Program-made: the position numbers and the translations under genes
Notes under the pieces: generated by a model
What the model was told of the DNA's origin: nothing
Database searches by the model: none
The model's input: the letters and a program-made list of their open reading frames with translations, nothing else
Part shown: piece after piece, positions 16,296 through 23,775 of the stretch
How the letters are laid out: each line of letters begins with the position of its first letter
Numbering within the stretch: position 1 is the stretch's first letter
DNA from: Epilithonimonas zeae
GTDB lineage: Bacteria; Bacteroidota; Bacteroidia; Flavobacteriales; Weeksellaceae
Direction: 5' to 3'
DNA: 64,000 nucleotides
Assembly: GCF_900141765.1 (NCBI RefSeq)
Contig: NZ_FSRK01000002.1
Location: forward strand, 1-64,000

Positions 16296-16781
16296 TTAAT
16301 GACATTTAAAATAATCAAAAGGCTCTTTGCAATCATCGCACTGGTATAAAGCTTTGCAGGCGGTGGAACCAAACTGACTTACCAAATGGGTGTGTTTTGA
16401 ACTGCAAAGCGGACATTCGACCTCATCTGTTTTTGAAAATAATTCGTCACTATTTTTTGAATAGACAGGTGGTGCGATGCCGTACGCTTTCAGTTTTTGT
16501 TTTCCGTCTTCAGTCATCCAATCGGTTGTCCACGCGGGACTCAATTGGTTTGTTATTTTAATATTGTTGAACCCTTTTTCAATCAGTTTCAATTTAATAG
16601 ACATATTAATCATTGATGTTGCCGGACAACCGGAGTAAGTTGGTGTCACAATTACTTCGATTTCGTCACCATTGAATCGCACATCGCGGATGATTCCCAA
16701 ATCCAAAAGATTGAGAACGGGAACTTCCGGGTCGGGAACTTCCTTCAGGATTTGCCAGATATCGTTTTCCGTGATTGTCAT
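16296..16781 (-). CDS. paaD: Phenylacetyl-CoA epoxidase subunit PaaD
   Basis: A 161-residue protein of the PaaD family, needed for maturation of the phenylacetyl-CoA epoxidase. The N-terminal part is a MIP18/DUF59 domain (EVPDPEVPVLNLLDLGIIRDV and TPTYSGCPATSMI). The C-terminal part is Cys-rich (CPLCSSKHTHLVSQFGSTACK, then CDDCKEPFDYFKCH) and is likely to bind zinc. It lies between paaC and paaH, separated from paaC by about 130 bases of a dispersed repeat. Confidence 0.95.
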   Translation of the reverse strand: MTITENDIWQILKEVPDPEVPVLNLLDLGIIRDVRFNGDEIEVIVTPTYSGCPATSMINMSIKLKLIEKGFNNIKITNQLSPAWTTDWMTEDGKQKLKAYGIAPPVYSKNSDELFSKTDEVECPLCSSKHTHLVSQFGSTACKALYQCDDCKEPFDYFKCH

Positions 16782-16800
16782 TATTTCTTGTAATTCCTTT

Positions 16801-16890
16801 TGAACGCAAAGTCCGCAAAGATTTTTTTTATCATTATTGAAAACATTTTTAAGTTCGCAAAGGCGTAAAACTCAGCTAAGAACTCAAAGA
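16801..16890. repeat. Dispersed GCAAAG repeat, copy before paaD
   Basis: The stretch begins with GAACGCAAAGTCCGCAAAG, followed by a T-run and TTTTTAAGTTCGCAAAGGCG. The same order occurs at 19350-19415 and 20762-20835. It lies 20 bases ahead of the paaD start codon. Confidence 0.75.
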
Positions 16891-16913
16891 TAATTTTATA
16901 TTAATACTTTAGT

Positions 16914-17669
16914 TTACCATTCCATATTAGGATAAGTGCGTTGCATTATTTGCATTTCTGCTAAGATGTAACCCATTTTCTCAGTATGTTTTCCGTCTTT
17001 TCCGCCTGTCAGTTTTCTTGATTTTTCGAAATCGATGGACAATGTTGCTTCGTTCAGTACTTCCAGAACTTTGGTTTCCCATTTGGTTCGGAAGGTTCTG
17101 ATGTCGGGGACGATGTTTTGTTCAATTAATTCTAATTCCCAGTTTGTCGGAATGAACATTTCGTCTGTGAAATCCACCAAATCATTGACTGACTTCTGGA
17201 TTCTGCTGTGGCTTTCTTCTGTCCCATCGCCTAGACGAATCATCCATTCACTGCTCCATTTTAAGTGATACGTCACTTCTTTCAAAGACTTTTCTGCGAT
17301 GGAAGCGAGTTTCAAATCTGAATGGTGTTTCAGTTCTGTCAATAATAAATGATGATAAGCATCAAAGAAAAACTGTCTCGCAATCGTGTCTCCGAAATGT
17401 CCGTTTTCTTTTTCTACTAACAATAGATTCTTAAACTCACGTTCGTTTCTGAGAAATGCCAAATCATCTTCGGTTTTTCCTTCATTCTGAATCTCTGTTG
17501 CATATTGATAATAGTTGGAAGATTCTCCCAGCAAATCCAATGCAATGTTTGACAAGGCAATATCCTGTTCCAAGACTGGACCTTTTCCGCACCATTCGCA
17601 CAAACGCTGTCCGAGAATGAGGCTTGTGTCTGCGAGATGCAGGAGATAATTGAGATAATTATTATTCAT
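16914..17669 (-). CDS. paaC: Phenylacetyl-CoA epoxidase subunit PaaC
   Basis: About 251 residues, the structural partner of PaaA in the epoxidase. It has the ferritin-like helical fold and the family motifs NYLLHLADTSLILGQRL, CEWCGKGPVLEQDIAL and QFFFDAYHHLLLTELKHHSD. It lacks its own catalytic di-iron role and stabilises PaaA. The start at 17669 (MNNNYLNYLL) fits related proteins best; an ATG 12 bases further upstream is also in frame. It is separated from paaB by a 200-base spacer with repeats. Confidence 0.95.
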   Translation of the reverse strand: MNNNYLNYLLHLADTSLILGQRLCEWCGKGPVLEQDIALSNIALDLLGESSNYYQYATEIQNEGKTEDDLAFLRNEREFKNLLLVEKENGHFGDTIARQFFFDAYHHLLLTELKHHSDLKLASIAEKSLKEVTYHLKWSSEWMIRLGDGTEESHSRIQKSVNDLVDFTDEMFIPTNWELELIEQNIVPDIRTFRTKWETKVLEVLNEATLSIDFEKSRKLTGGKDGKHTEKMGYILAEMQIMQRTYPNMEW

Positions 17670-17689
17670 TGTTTGCTTCAATTTTTATT

Positions 17690-17880
17690 GTCATTAGTGA
17701 CCACCCCGAATTTCAAATATTTTGAAATTCTCCCCCTCCAAGAGAGGGGAATTATAATGCTATTGAAAGCCTGTATTGAAGAGCTTTCAGAAAGCAAGCT
17801 TGCTACGAGGCAAGAGCAAGCTAGGTTTTGAGTCAAAGCAAGCTTGCTTTCTCTAATAAGTAAGCTTGATTTTTACAATT
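17690..17880. repeat. Palindrome-rich spacer between paaB and paaC
   Basis: The spacer holds TTTCAAATATTTTGAAA, CCCCTCCAAGAGAGGGG, and two exact copies of the palindrome AGCAAGCTTGCT (17801-17812 and about 17842-17853) with shorter relatives around them. No coding frame is credible. The hairpins would sit in the paaB-paaC transcript and may be processing or attenuation sites. Confidence 0.6.
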
Positions 17881-17889
17881 AGCTTCTTA

Positions 17890-18177
17890 TTACATATTTT
17901 TAACCTCCTCCGGAACGTGATAAAACGTCGGGTGGCGGTAAACTTTGTCCTCGGAAGGTTCGTAAAACGCTTCGGAATCATCAGGGTTTGTGGCGTGGAT
18001 ATGCTTGGATTCTACCACCCAAATGCTGACGCCTTCCATCCTTCTGGTGTAAACGTCGCGTGCGTTTTGGATTGCCATATCAGCATCAGCAGCATGGAGA
18101 CTGCCAACGTGCTTGTGGTCGAGGCCTTGTCTGCTTCTGATGAAAACCTCCCAAAGTGGCCATTCTGTATTTTGCAT
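17890..18177 (-). CDS. paaB: Phenylacetyl-CoA epoxidase subunit PaaB
   Basis: A 95-residue subunit of the phenylacetyl-CoA epoxidase that bridges PaaAC heterodimers. It opens with TEWPLWEVFIRSRQGLDHKHVGSLHA and has AADADMAIQNARDVYTRRMEGVSIWVV, both characteristic of PaaB. The length is that of the family. It lies between paaA and paaC in the usual gene order. Confidence 0.97.
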   Translation of the reverse strand: MQNTEWPLWEVFIRSRQGLDHKHVGSLHAADADMAIQNARDVYTRRMEGVSIWVVESKHIHATNPDDSEAFYEPSEDKVYRHPTFYHVPEEVKNM

Positions 18178-18243
18178 AATATTTCAGATTAGAGACGGAT
18201 AGATTAAAGATAATAGACTTTCATCTATCTGTTTATTATTGTT

Positions 18244-18366
18244 GATTTTATCGCAAAGGCGCAATATTTTTCTTTTTTGATTCTGTTTTAAGTCGCAAAC
18301 TATAAACTTCAATTAATTTTTGCGACTTATAACATTGACTTGTCACAGCACTTGCGCCTTTGCGTT
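18244..18366. repeat. Nested inverted repeat of the GCAAAG family between paaA and paaB
   Basis: TCGCAAAGGCGCA (about 18251) pairs with TTGCGCCTTTGCG near 18355-18365, and inside it AAGTCGCAAA pairs with TTTTGCGACTT. It fills most of the 197-base gap between paaA and paaB and shares the CGCAAAG core of the other paa repeats. Confidence 0.65.
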
Positions 18367-18374
18367 AGAAAACA

Positions 18375-19334
18375 TTAAACCGTTTTTCTGTTTTGTTCTT
18401 CTCTTGATTTTCTTTTCTCGTGGTAAGCGGTTGCGGCTTCTCTTACCCAGGCGCCGTCATCGAAGGCTTTTTTGCGGGTTTCGACGCGTTCTTTGTTGCA
18501 CGCGCCGTTTCCTTTGACGACTTTCCAGAACTCATCCCAATCGATTTCTCCGAATTCGTAATGTCCGGTTTCTTCATTGAATTTCAAGTCCGGGTCGGGG
18601 ATTGTCAAGCCCAGATATTCTGCCTGAGGAATGGAAACGTCTACGAAACGCTGTCTCAGCTCGTCATTGGTGAAGCGTTTGATTCGCCATTTCATCGAGA
18701 GTTCTGTGTTTCCGGATTCTGCATCTTTGGGACCAAACATCATCAACGTCGGCCACCACCAACGGTTGAATGCATCCTGAGCCATTGCTTTCTGCTCCGG
18801 CGAACCTTGTGCGAGTTTCATCATCAGTTCGTAACCTTGTCTCTGGTGGAAACTTTCTTCCTTGCAAATCCGAACCATCGCTCTGGCGTAAGGTCCGTAC
18901 GAAGCGCGGCAAAGCGGCACTTGATTCAGAATTGCAGCGCCGTCTACCAGCCAGCCGATTGCGCCCATATCTGCCCAGGTCAACGTTGGATAATTGAAAA
19001 TACTGGAATATTTTGCTTTTCCGGAATGCAAATCATTGATGGTTTCGTCTCTTGTTACGCCCAAAGTTTCGGCGGCGCAATAGAGATAAAGTCCGTGACC
19101 AGCCTCATCCTGAACTTTTGCCAGAAGGATTTTCTTTCGGTTCAAAGTTGGCGCGCGCGTAATCCAGTTGGCTTCTGGCAACATTCCTACAATCTCGGAA
19201 TGGGCGTGCTGAGAAATTTGACGAATCAGGGTTTTTCTGTACGCGTCCGGCATCCAGTCTTTTGGTTCGATGCGGATTTCGCTGTTTATCTTATTCTGAA
19301 AATGTTCTTCTAAATTGATTTCTGTTGTTTCCAT
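18375..19334 (-). CDS. paaA: Phenylacetyl-CoA epoxidase catalytic subunit PaaA
   Basis: A 319-residue di-iron oxygenase subunit that epoxidises the ring of phenylacetyl-CoA. The two iron-binding helices are seen as [17 protein letters not shown] and [13 protein letters not shown], each with the ExxH pattern. The helix before them has [14 protein letters not shown]. It is a little shorter at the ends than some homologues but contains all ligands. It lies upstream of paaB in a paaEABCD order with paaE separate by a repeat-filled gap. Confidence 0.97.
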   Translation of the reverse strand: METTEINLEEHFQNKINSEIRIEPKDWMPDAYRKTLIRQISQHAHSEIVGMLPEANWITRAPTLNRKKILLAKVQDEAGHGLYLYCAAETLGVTRDETINDLHSGKAKYSSIFNYPTLTWADMGAIGWLVDGAAILNQVPLCRASYGPYARAMVRICKEESFHQRQGYELMMKLAQGSPEQKAMAQDAFNRWWWPTLMMFGPKDAESGNTELSMKWRIKRFTNDELRQRFVDVSIPQAEYLGLTIPDPDLKFNEETGHYEFGEIDWDEFWKVVKGNGACNKERVETRKKAFDDGAWVREAATAYHEKRKSREEQNRKTV

Positions 19335-19349
19335 TTTCTTTAATTTTAT

Positions 19350-19415
19350 TTGAACACAAAGCGCACAAAGTTTTTTTTATTACTAATTGTTTTAAGGTTC
19401 ACAAAGGCGTAAACT
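19350..19415. repeat. Dispersed GCAAAG repeat, copy before paaA
   Basis: GAACACAAAGCGCACAAAG, a run of eight T, then TTTTAAGGTTCACAAAGGCGTAAAC. It follows the same plan as the copies at 16801 and 20762 and lies about 16 bases before the paaA start codon. Confidence 0.75.
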
Positions 19416-19441
19416 TATATAAGAATTAATTTTAACGTTCT

Positions 19442-19520
19442 TTTGTCATTCCGTAGGAATCTAAATCGTTGAGATTGACTTCGTCGAACCACTTCGCTAG
19501 GTCTCCTACGGAATGACAAA
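19442..19520. repeat. Long inverted repeat (GTCATTCCGTAGGA family)
   Basis: TTTGTCATTCCGTAGGA (19442-19458) and TCCTACGGAATGACAAA (19504-19520) are perfect 17-base inverted arms around a 45-base loop. A degenerate relative lies at 38461-38511. There is no coding capacity. Confidence 0.85.
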
Positions 19521-19559
19521 CTTCTTGGTTATGACCTACTCTCGTTTTATACCGAATCT

Positions 19560-19664
19560 GCAGCCCGACTTGAACGGAAATCCTTTTTTGCTTTTACTCG
19601 TTTTCTATTGAAGACAAATCGTCTGCAAAAAAGATTGGGAGCGGAAGGCGGATTAAGCTGCCAT
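19560..19664. repeat. Imperfect inverted repeat, element family shared with 40258
   Basis: The left arm contains CGGAAATCCTTTTTTGC and the right arm GCAAAAAAGATTGGGAGCGG, with GCAGCC and GGATTAAGCTGCC at the outer ends. The arrangement and the inner TTTTTTGC/GCAAAAAA recur at 40258-40372. It looks like a small non-autonomous repeat. Confidence 0.65.
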
Positions 19665-19674
19665 AATTATTATT

Positions 19675-20757
19675 TTATTTAATATCAAAATTCACAACCA
19701 CTTCCTCCGACCTTGGATGCGCCTGACAAGATAAGATAAATCCTGCGGCAATCTCGTCCGGTTCGAGGGAATAATTGATGTCCATCACGACTTCGCCTTT
19801 TTCCAGTTTGCATTTGCAAGTGGCGCAAACACCGCCTTTGCAGGCGTACGGCAAGTCGGCTCCGTTTTGCAAAGCAGCGTCCAGAATGGTTGGGCCGTGG
19901 TAAGCTAAGTCTAATTTCAGAGCGGTTGCATCCAACTTGACCGTGACTTTACTAAATACATCATCCGATTTATTGATTGCGGATTCGTGTTCTTTTTTCT
20001 TTTCGGCTGAGGCTGCACTGAAGAATAATTCGAAGTGAATTTTCTTGGCATCCACGCCGGAACTGACCAAAGTGTCTCTCACGCCGAGAATCATTTCCTC
20101 TGGTCCGCAAAGGAAAACCTCATCGATTTTTTCTGCCGGAATGATATGATTAAGGAATGATTTTGATTTCTCAGAATTGATTCTGCCACTCAACAAATCG
20201 GCATCTGCAACCTCGCGGCTGAGAATGTGATAAATGCTGAGGCGTTCCATAAATCGGTTTTTCAAAGCTTCGATTTCTTCTTTGAAAATGATGGTTGCTT
20301 TGTTTTTGTTCCCGTAAATCAGAATGAACTGGCTTTGAGGCTCGTTTTTCAAAACTGATTTGATAATGGAAATAATTGGTGTGATGCCACTTCCTGCTGC
20401 AAAAGCAACGTAAGTTTTCTTGTTTTCGGGATTCAGTTCTGTGTAGAATTTTCCCATTGGAGGCATTACTTCCAAGACGTCGCCTTCTTTCAGGTTGTCG
20501 TTCATAAAAGAAGAGAACAGACCTTCGGGCACTTTTTTCACAGCGACTTTCAATTCGTTTTCGTGTGGACTTGCACAGATTGAATATGAGCGGCGAAGTT
20601 CCTCGTTGCCATTGATTTGTCGGAAAGTCAGGTATTGGCCTTGCGTGAATTTGAATTGTTCTGCCAATTCTGCAGGCACATCAAAACTCACGGAAACACA
20701 ATCCTGCGTTTCTTTCTTGACTTTTTTGACTTTTAATTGATGAAAATTTACTGACAT
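19675..20757 (-). CDS. paaE: Phenylacetyl-CoA epoxidase reductase PaaE
   Basis: About 360 residues, the electron-transfer subunit of the epoxidase. The order is a ferredoxin-reductase FAD domain (RRSYSICASPHE), an NAD(P)-binding domain (FAAGSGITPIISIIKSVL, FLCGPEEMI) and a C-terminal plant-type [2Fe-2S] ferredoxin domain with CKGGVCATCKCKLEKG and a last Cys in LSCQAHP. The start MSVNFHQLKVKKVKK was chosen over an ATG 24 bases upstream because it matches the family N-terminus. It lies downstream of the TetR gene and upstream of paaA. Confidence 0.96.
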   Translation of the reverse strand: MSVNFHQLKVKKVKKETQDCVSVSFDVPAELAEQFKFTQGQYLTFRQINGNEELRRSYSICASPHENELKVAVKKVPEGLFSSFMNDNLKEGDVLEVMPPMGKFYTELNPENKKTYVAFAAGSGITPIISIIKSVLKNEPQSQFILIYGNKNKATIIFKEEIEALKNRFMERLSIYHILSREVADADLLSGRINSEKSKSFLNHIIPAEKIDEVFLCGPEEMILGVRDTLVSSGVDAKKIHFELFFSAASAEKKKEHESAINKSDDVFSKVTVKLDATALKLDLAYHGPTILDAALQNGADLPYACKGGVCATCKCKLEKGEVVMDINYSLEPDEIAAGFILSCQAHPRSEEVVVNFDIK

Positions 20758-20761
20758 TTTA

Positions 20762-20835
20762 TTTAAACGCAAAGTGCGCAAAGTTTTTTTGATTTACTTT
20801 ATGTTTTTAAGTTCGCAAAGCCGCTTACGCTTAAA
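20762..20835. repeat. Dispersed GCAAAG repeat, copy before paaE
   Basis: AAACGCAAAGTGCGCAAAG, a T-run and TTTTTAAGTTCGCAAAGCCG follow each other. The repeat begins 5 bases before the paaE start codon and runs to the end of the TetR gene. Confidence 0.75.
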
Positions 20836-20845
20836 TAAGTTTTTT

Positions 20846-21445
20846 CTACTTATTTAAGCCAGTCATTAATAATGTTTTCAAATCATCTTCCAGTTCCTGT
20901 GGTGTGATTTCGCGGCTTGGTTTGTACCAAAGTTCAATCCACCTTAATGAAGATAACATTGTAAAAAGTGCGACGGAAACATTCATTTTTTTGAATTCGC
21001 CGTTTTGCATTCCTTGTTCTATGATGTTGGCAAAGCTTTTTTCATAGGATTTTCTGGTCTCTTTGTACTGTTCTTTCTTGTCATTAGACAAATATTTCCA
21101 ATCGTTATTCGCTACAGAAACTGAGGCCGAATCTTCGATAATCAATTGAACGTGAAGTCCGATGATGGCATTCAGTTTTTCCTGAAAAGTCTGGTTTGTA
21201 TTTTCGATTTCCTGAAGTTGCGAAATATATTGATTGGCAATTTTGAAACAAATCAATTCGAGAATTTCGTCTTTGGACTTGATGTGATTGTACATACTTG
21301 CCGCTTCCATTCCTACTTTTTCAGCAAGGTCGCGCATACTGGTTCCGCCGAAACCTTTTTCTTTGAAAAGCATTGCGGCTTCGGACAAAATTAATTCTTT
21401 CTTATTGATTTTGTTTTTCTTATTAATTATTAATTCCTTTATCAT
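20846..21445 (-). CDS. TetR/AcrR-family transcriptional regulator
   Basis: A 199-residue regulator with an N-terminal helix-turn-helix (KELILSEAAMLFKEKGFGGT, then SMRDLAEKVGMEAASMYNHI) and a ligand-binding C-terminal domain. TetR proteins of this kind (PaaR type) often repress phenylacetate genes and respond to phenylacetyl-CoA. The gene lies between the fused E1 gene and paaE on the same strand. The only strong palindrome in the cluster, AACTAACAAATGTTAGTT at 23679-23696, is the natural candidate for its operator. The effector is an inference. Confidence 0.9.
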   Translation of the reverse strand: MIKELIINKKNKINKKELILSEAAMLFKEKGFGGTSMRDLAEKVGMEAASMYNHIKSKDEILELICFKIANQYISQLQEIENTNQTFQEKLNAIIGLHVQLIIEDSASVSVANNDWKYLSNDKKEQYKETRKSYEKSFANIIEQGMQNGEFKKMNVSVALFTMLSSLRWIELWYKPSREITPQELEDDLKTLLMTGLNK

Positions 21446-21446
21446 A

Positions 21447-21515
21447 ATGTGTCACTCCTACGGAGTTCCTTTAAAATAAAATCGTTTTGCTACAAACCTT
21501 TCGCTCCTACGGAGC
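21447..21515. repeat. Short CTCCTACGGAG palindromes
   Basis: CTCCTACGGAG occurs twice in this gap, at about 21455-21465 and about 21507-21517, the second running into the end of the E1 gene. The core CCTACGG is also in the long inverted repeat at 19442-19520. Confidence 0.55.
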
Positions 21516-23597
21516 TTAGTACTTCAACAATTGTTCTATTTCTTTAATTAATTTCTGTGTGTTTGGCAACATCTCCTTTTCCAATTCGGAATTGATAGGA
21601 ATTGCAGGCAAATCTTTTGCGCCAACCACTTTTACTGGAGCGTCCAGATGTCTGAAACAATTGTCGTTGATTCTCGCTGCCAGACTTTGAGCAAAACTAT
21701 TATTCACAGGCTCTTCTGTCAAAACGATGCAACGGTTGTGTTTTTTAACACTTTCGAAAACGCGGTTTTCATCTAAAGGTGCGAGCGTTCTTAAATCAAT
21801 GATTTCGATTTGATTGTTAAATTCTTTTGCTGCATTCGAAGCCCAATAAACGCCCATTCCGTAAGTGATGATGGTCAACGTTGGTATATCTTTTTGATTA
21901 TTACAAAGTAAAACTTCTCTTGCTTTTCCAAACGGAATGATGTAATCTTCGTCCGGCTCAATAGTTTTTGCAGCTTCTGTTCCCTCGATTTTTGACCAAT
22001 ACAATCCTTTATGTTCCAACATTACGACAGGATTTGGGTCATAGAAAGCGGCTTTCATTAAACCTTTCAAATCTGCACCGGTTGATGGATAAGCGATTTT
22101 AATTCCTTTGATATTCGTCAAAACACTTTCAACCGAACTTGAGTGATAAGGTCCGCCACTTCCGTAAGCGCCAATCGGAACGCGGAGAATCATTGACACC
22201 GGCCATTTTCCATTAGACAAATAATAACTTCTGGAAACTTCCGTGAACAATTGATTTAGGCCGGGCCAAATGTAATCGGCGAATTGAACTTCAACAATTG
22301 GTTTCAGTCCAACTGCGCTCATTCCAACCGTTGAACCAACGATAAACGCTTCCTGAATTGGTGTATTGAAAACCCGTTTCTCTCCAAATTGTGCTGCCAA
22401 CGTAATCGCTTCACGAAAAACGCCGCCTAATCTCAATCCAACATCTTGCCCATATAATAAGGCTTCCGGATGTTTGGTCATCAATTCTCTGATGGCGAAA
22501 AGTGCGCAATCTACCATTACGGTTGGGATTTTTCCACTTGGGGCACGTTCTCCTTTTTCTTCGGTGATTGGCGTTGGTGCAAAATCGTGTTTGTAAGTGT
22601 CTTCAGGTTTTGGGTCTTCTGCCAGAATTGCATTCTCGAAATCGGTTCTTACGAGTTCTACAACTTCTTTTTCTATGGTTTCGACTTCAGAATCTTCTAT
22701 GCTGAATTCTGAAAGTTGATTTCTTAATTTGATTAATGGGTCATTCTTCGCACATTCTTCCAAATCATCGCGGTACCATTCTTTTCTGACGCCGGAAGTG
22801 TGATGATTTAACAATGGAACTTTGGCGTGAATCAGCATTGGTCGGCGTTCTTCACGAATTATTTTGATGCACTCTTTGACGGTTTCGTAGGATTTGATAA
22901 AATCTGTTCCGTCAATCGTTCTGGTTTCGATGCCGTTGAAACCGCGCATATATTCTGTGATATCTTGCGCTCGGATTTCTTTTGCATTTGCAGAAATGTC
23001 CCATTCGTTATCCTGAACCAGATAAAGAATTGGTAATTGTTTCAATGCTGCCATTTGAAAAGCTTCAGAAACTTCGCCTTCTGTGCAACTTGCATCACCG
23101 AGGGAACAAACTGCAATTGGATTTTCTTCAAGGTTTTCAGCAATTCCGGTTTCTTCTTTGTACTTTATTCCCATTGCAATTCCGGTGGTTGGGATGGCTT
23201 GCATTCCTGTTCCGGAACTTTGGTGGATGATTTTCGGAAAATCTTCTCGTCTTAAACTTGGATGGGCGTAGTAAGTTCTTCCGCCAGAAAATGGGTCGTC
23301 ACGTTTTGATAAAAGCTGAAGCATCAATTCGTAAGGCGTGATTCCTATTCCTAACAAAATAGAATCGTCTCTATAATAAGGACTCACGAAATCCTGAGGT
23401 AACAACTGCATTCCCAAAGCCAGCTGAATCGCTTCGTGTCCGCGGGAAGTGGCGTGAACGTACTTCGAAGTGATTTTTTTTTCCTGCTCAAACAAATCGG
23501 TCATCGTTTTTGCCGTAAACATCAGACGATAAGCTGATTTGAGTAAATCAGCCAGAGAAATTTCTTTGTTTAAAAAATGTCTTTTGGTCATTTCCAT
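21516..23597 (-). CDS. Fused alpha/beta 2-oxoacid dehydrogenase E1
   Basis: A 693-residue thiamine-diphosphate enzyme in which the alpha and beta subunits of a branched-chain-type E1 are joined. The alpha part (about 1-330) has SRGHEAIQLALG and the cofactor motif SLGDASCTEGEVSEAFQMAA ending in VQDNEWDIS. The beta part (about 350-693) has YGQDVGLRLGGVF, PYHSSSVESVL and EPVNNSFAQSLAA. Such fusions are common in Bacteroidetes and act on branched-chain or aromatic 2-oxoacids together with E2 and E3, which are not in this window. It heads the paa cluster, which suggests a role in making phenylacetyl-CoA from phenylpyruvate. Confidence 0.92.
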   Translation of the reverse strand: MEMTKRHFLNKEISLADLLKSAYRLMFTAKTMTDLFEQEKKITSKYVHATSRGHEAIQLALGMQLLPQDFVSPYYRDDSILLGIGITPYELMLQLLSKRDDPFSGGRTYYAHPSLRREDFPKIIHQSSGTGMQAIPTTGIAMGIKYKEETGIAENLEENPIAVCSLGDASCTEGEVSEAFQMAALKQLPILYLVQDNEWDISANAKEIRAQDITEYMRGFNGIETRTIDGTDFIKSYETVKECIKIIREERRPMLIHAKVPLLNHHTSGVRKEWYRDDLEECAKNDPLIKLRNQLSEFSIEDSEVETIEKEVVELVRTDFENAILAEDPKPEDTYKHDFAPTPITEEKGERAPSGKIPTVMVDCALFAIRELMTKHPEALLYGQDVGLRLGGVFREAITLAAQFGEKRVFNTPIQEAFIVGSTVGMSAVGLKPIVEVQFADYIWPGLNQLFTEVSRSYYLSNGKWPVSMILRVPIGAYGSGGPYHSSSVESVLTNIKGIKIAYPSTGADLKGLMKAAFYDPNPVVMLEHKGLYWSKIEGTEAAKTIEPDEDYIIPFGKAREVLLCNNQKDIPTLTIITYGMGVYWASNAAKEFNNQIEIIDLRTLAPLDENRVFESVKKHNRCIVLTEEPVNNSFAQSLAARINDNCFRHLDAPVKVVGAKDLPAIPINSELEKEMLPNTQKLIKEIEQLLKY

Positions 23598-23657
23598 ATT
23601 TAAACATTTGACATTCAGGTAATTAATTCAAATATCGAATTATGAATGTGATTTAAA

Positions 23658-23696
23658 CAAACTTACGCATTTTTATTTAACTAACAAATGTTAGTT
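23658..23696 (-). promoter_or_regulatory. Promoter of the paa cluster with TetR-type operator
   Basis: The minus strand shows TTTG (23685-23688), a 19-base spacer and TAAGTTTG (23658-23665). The 18-base palindrome AACTAACAAATGTTAGTT (23679-23696) has perfect 8-base arms and covers the -33 box, a standard place for a repressor. Confidence 0.78.
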
Positions 23697-23730
23697 AGTT
23701 TTATATTATTTAAAATTCAATAGAAAATTT

Positions 23731-23738
23731 TACATTTG
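23731..23738 (+). promoter_or_regulatory. -7 element of the second LRR gene
   Basis: TACATTTG matches TAnnTTTG; the ATG follows 37 bases later. The -33 element is not clear. The TetR palindrome lies about 35 bases upstream of it. Confidence 0.5.
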
Positions 23739-23775
23739 CAGCAAAAATTTGATAACCATTTAAATAAAACTAATT

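Noticed and set aside
18420-19313. Long plus-strand open frame opposite paaA (297 codons)
   Set aside because: It is the antisense shadow of a well-supported paaA gene, has unusual Cys/Phe/Arg content and no promoter or family similarity.
16801-20835. Insertion sequence remnants in the paa gaps
   Set aside because: No transposase fragment or clear target-site duplications are visible; the elements are too short and are described as non-coding repeats.
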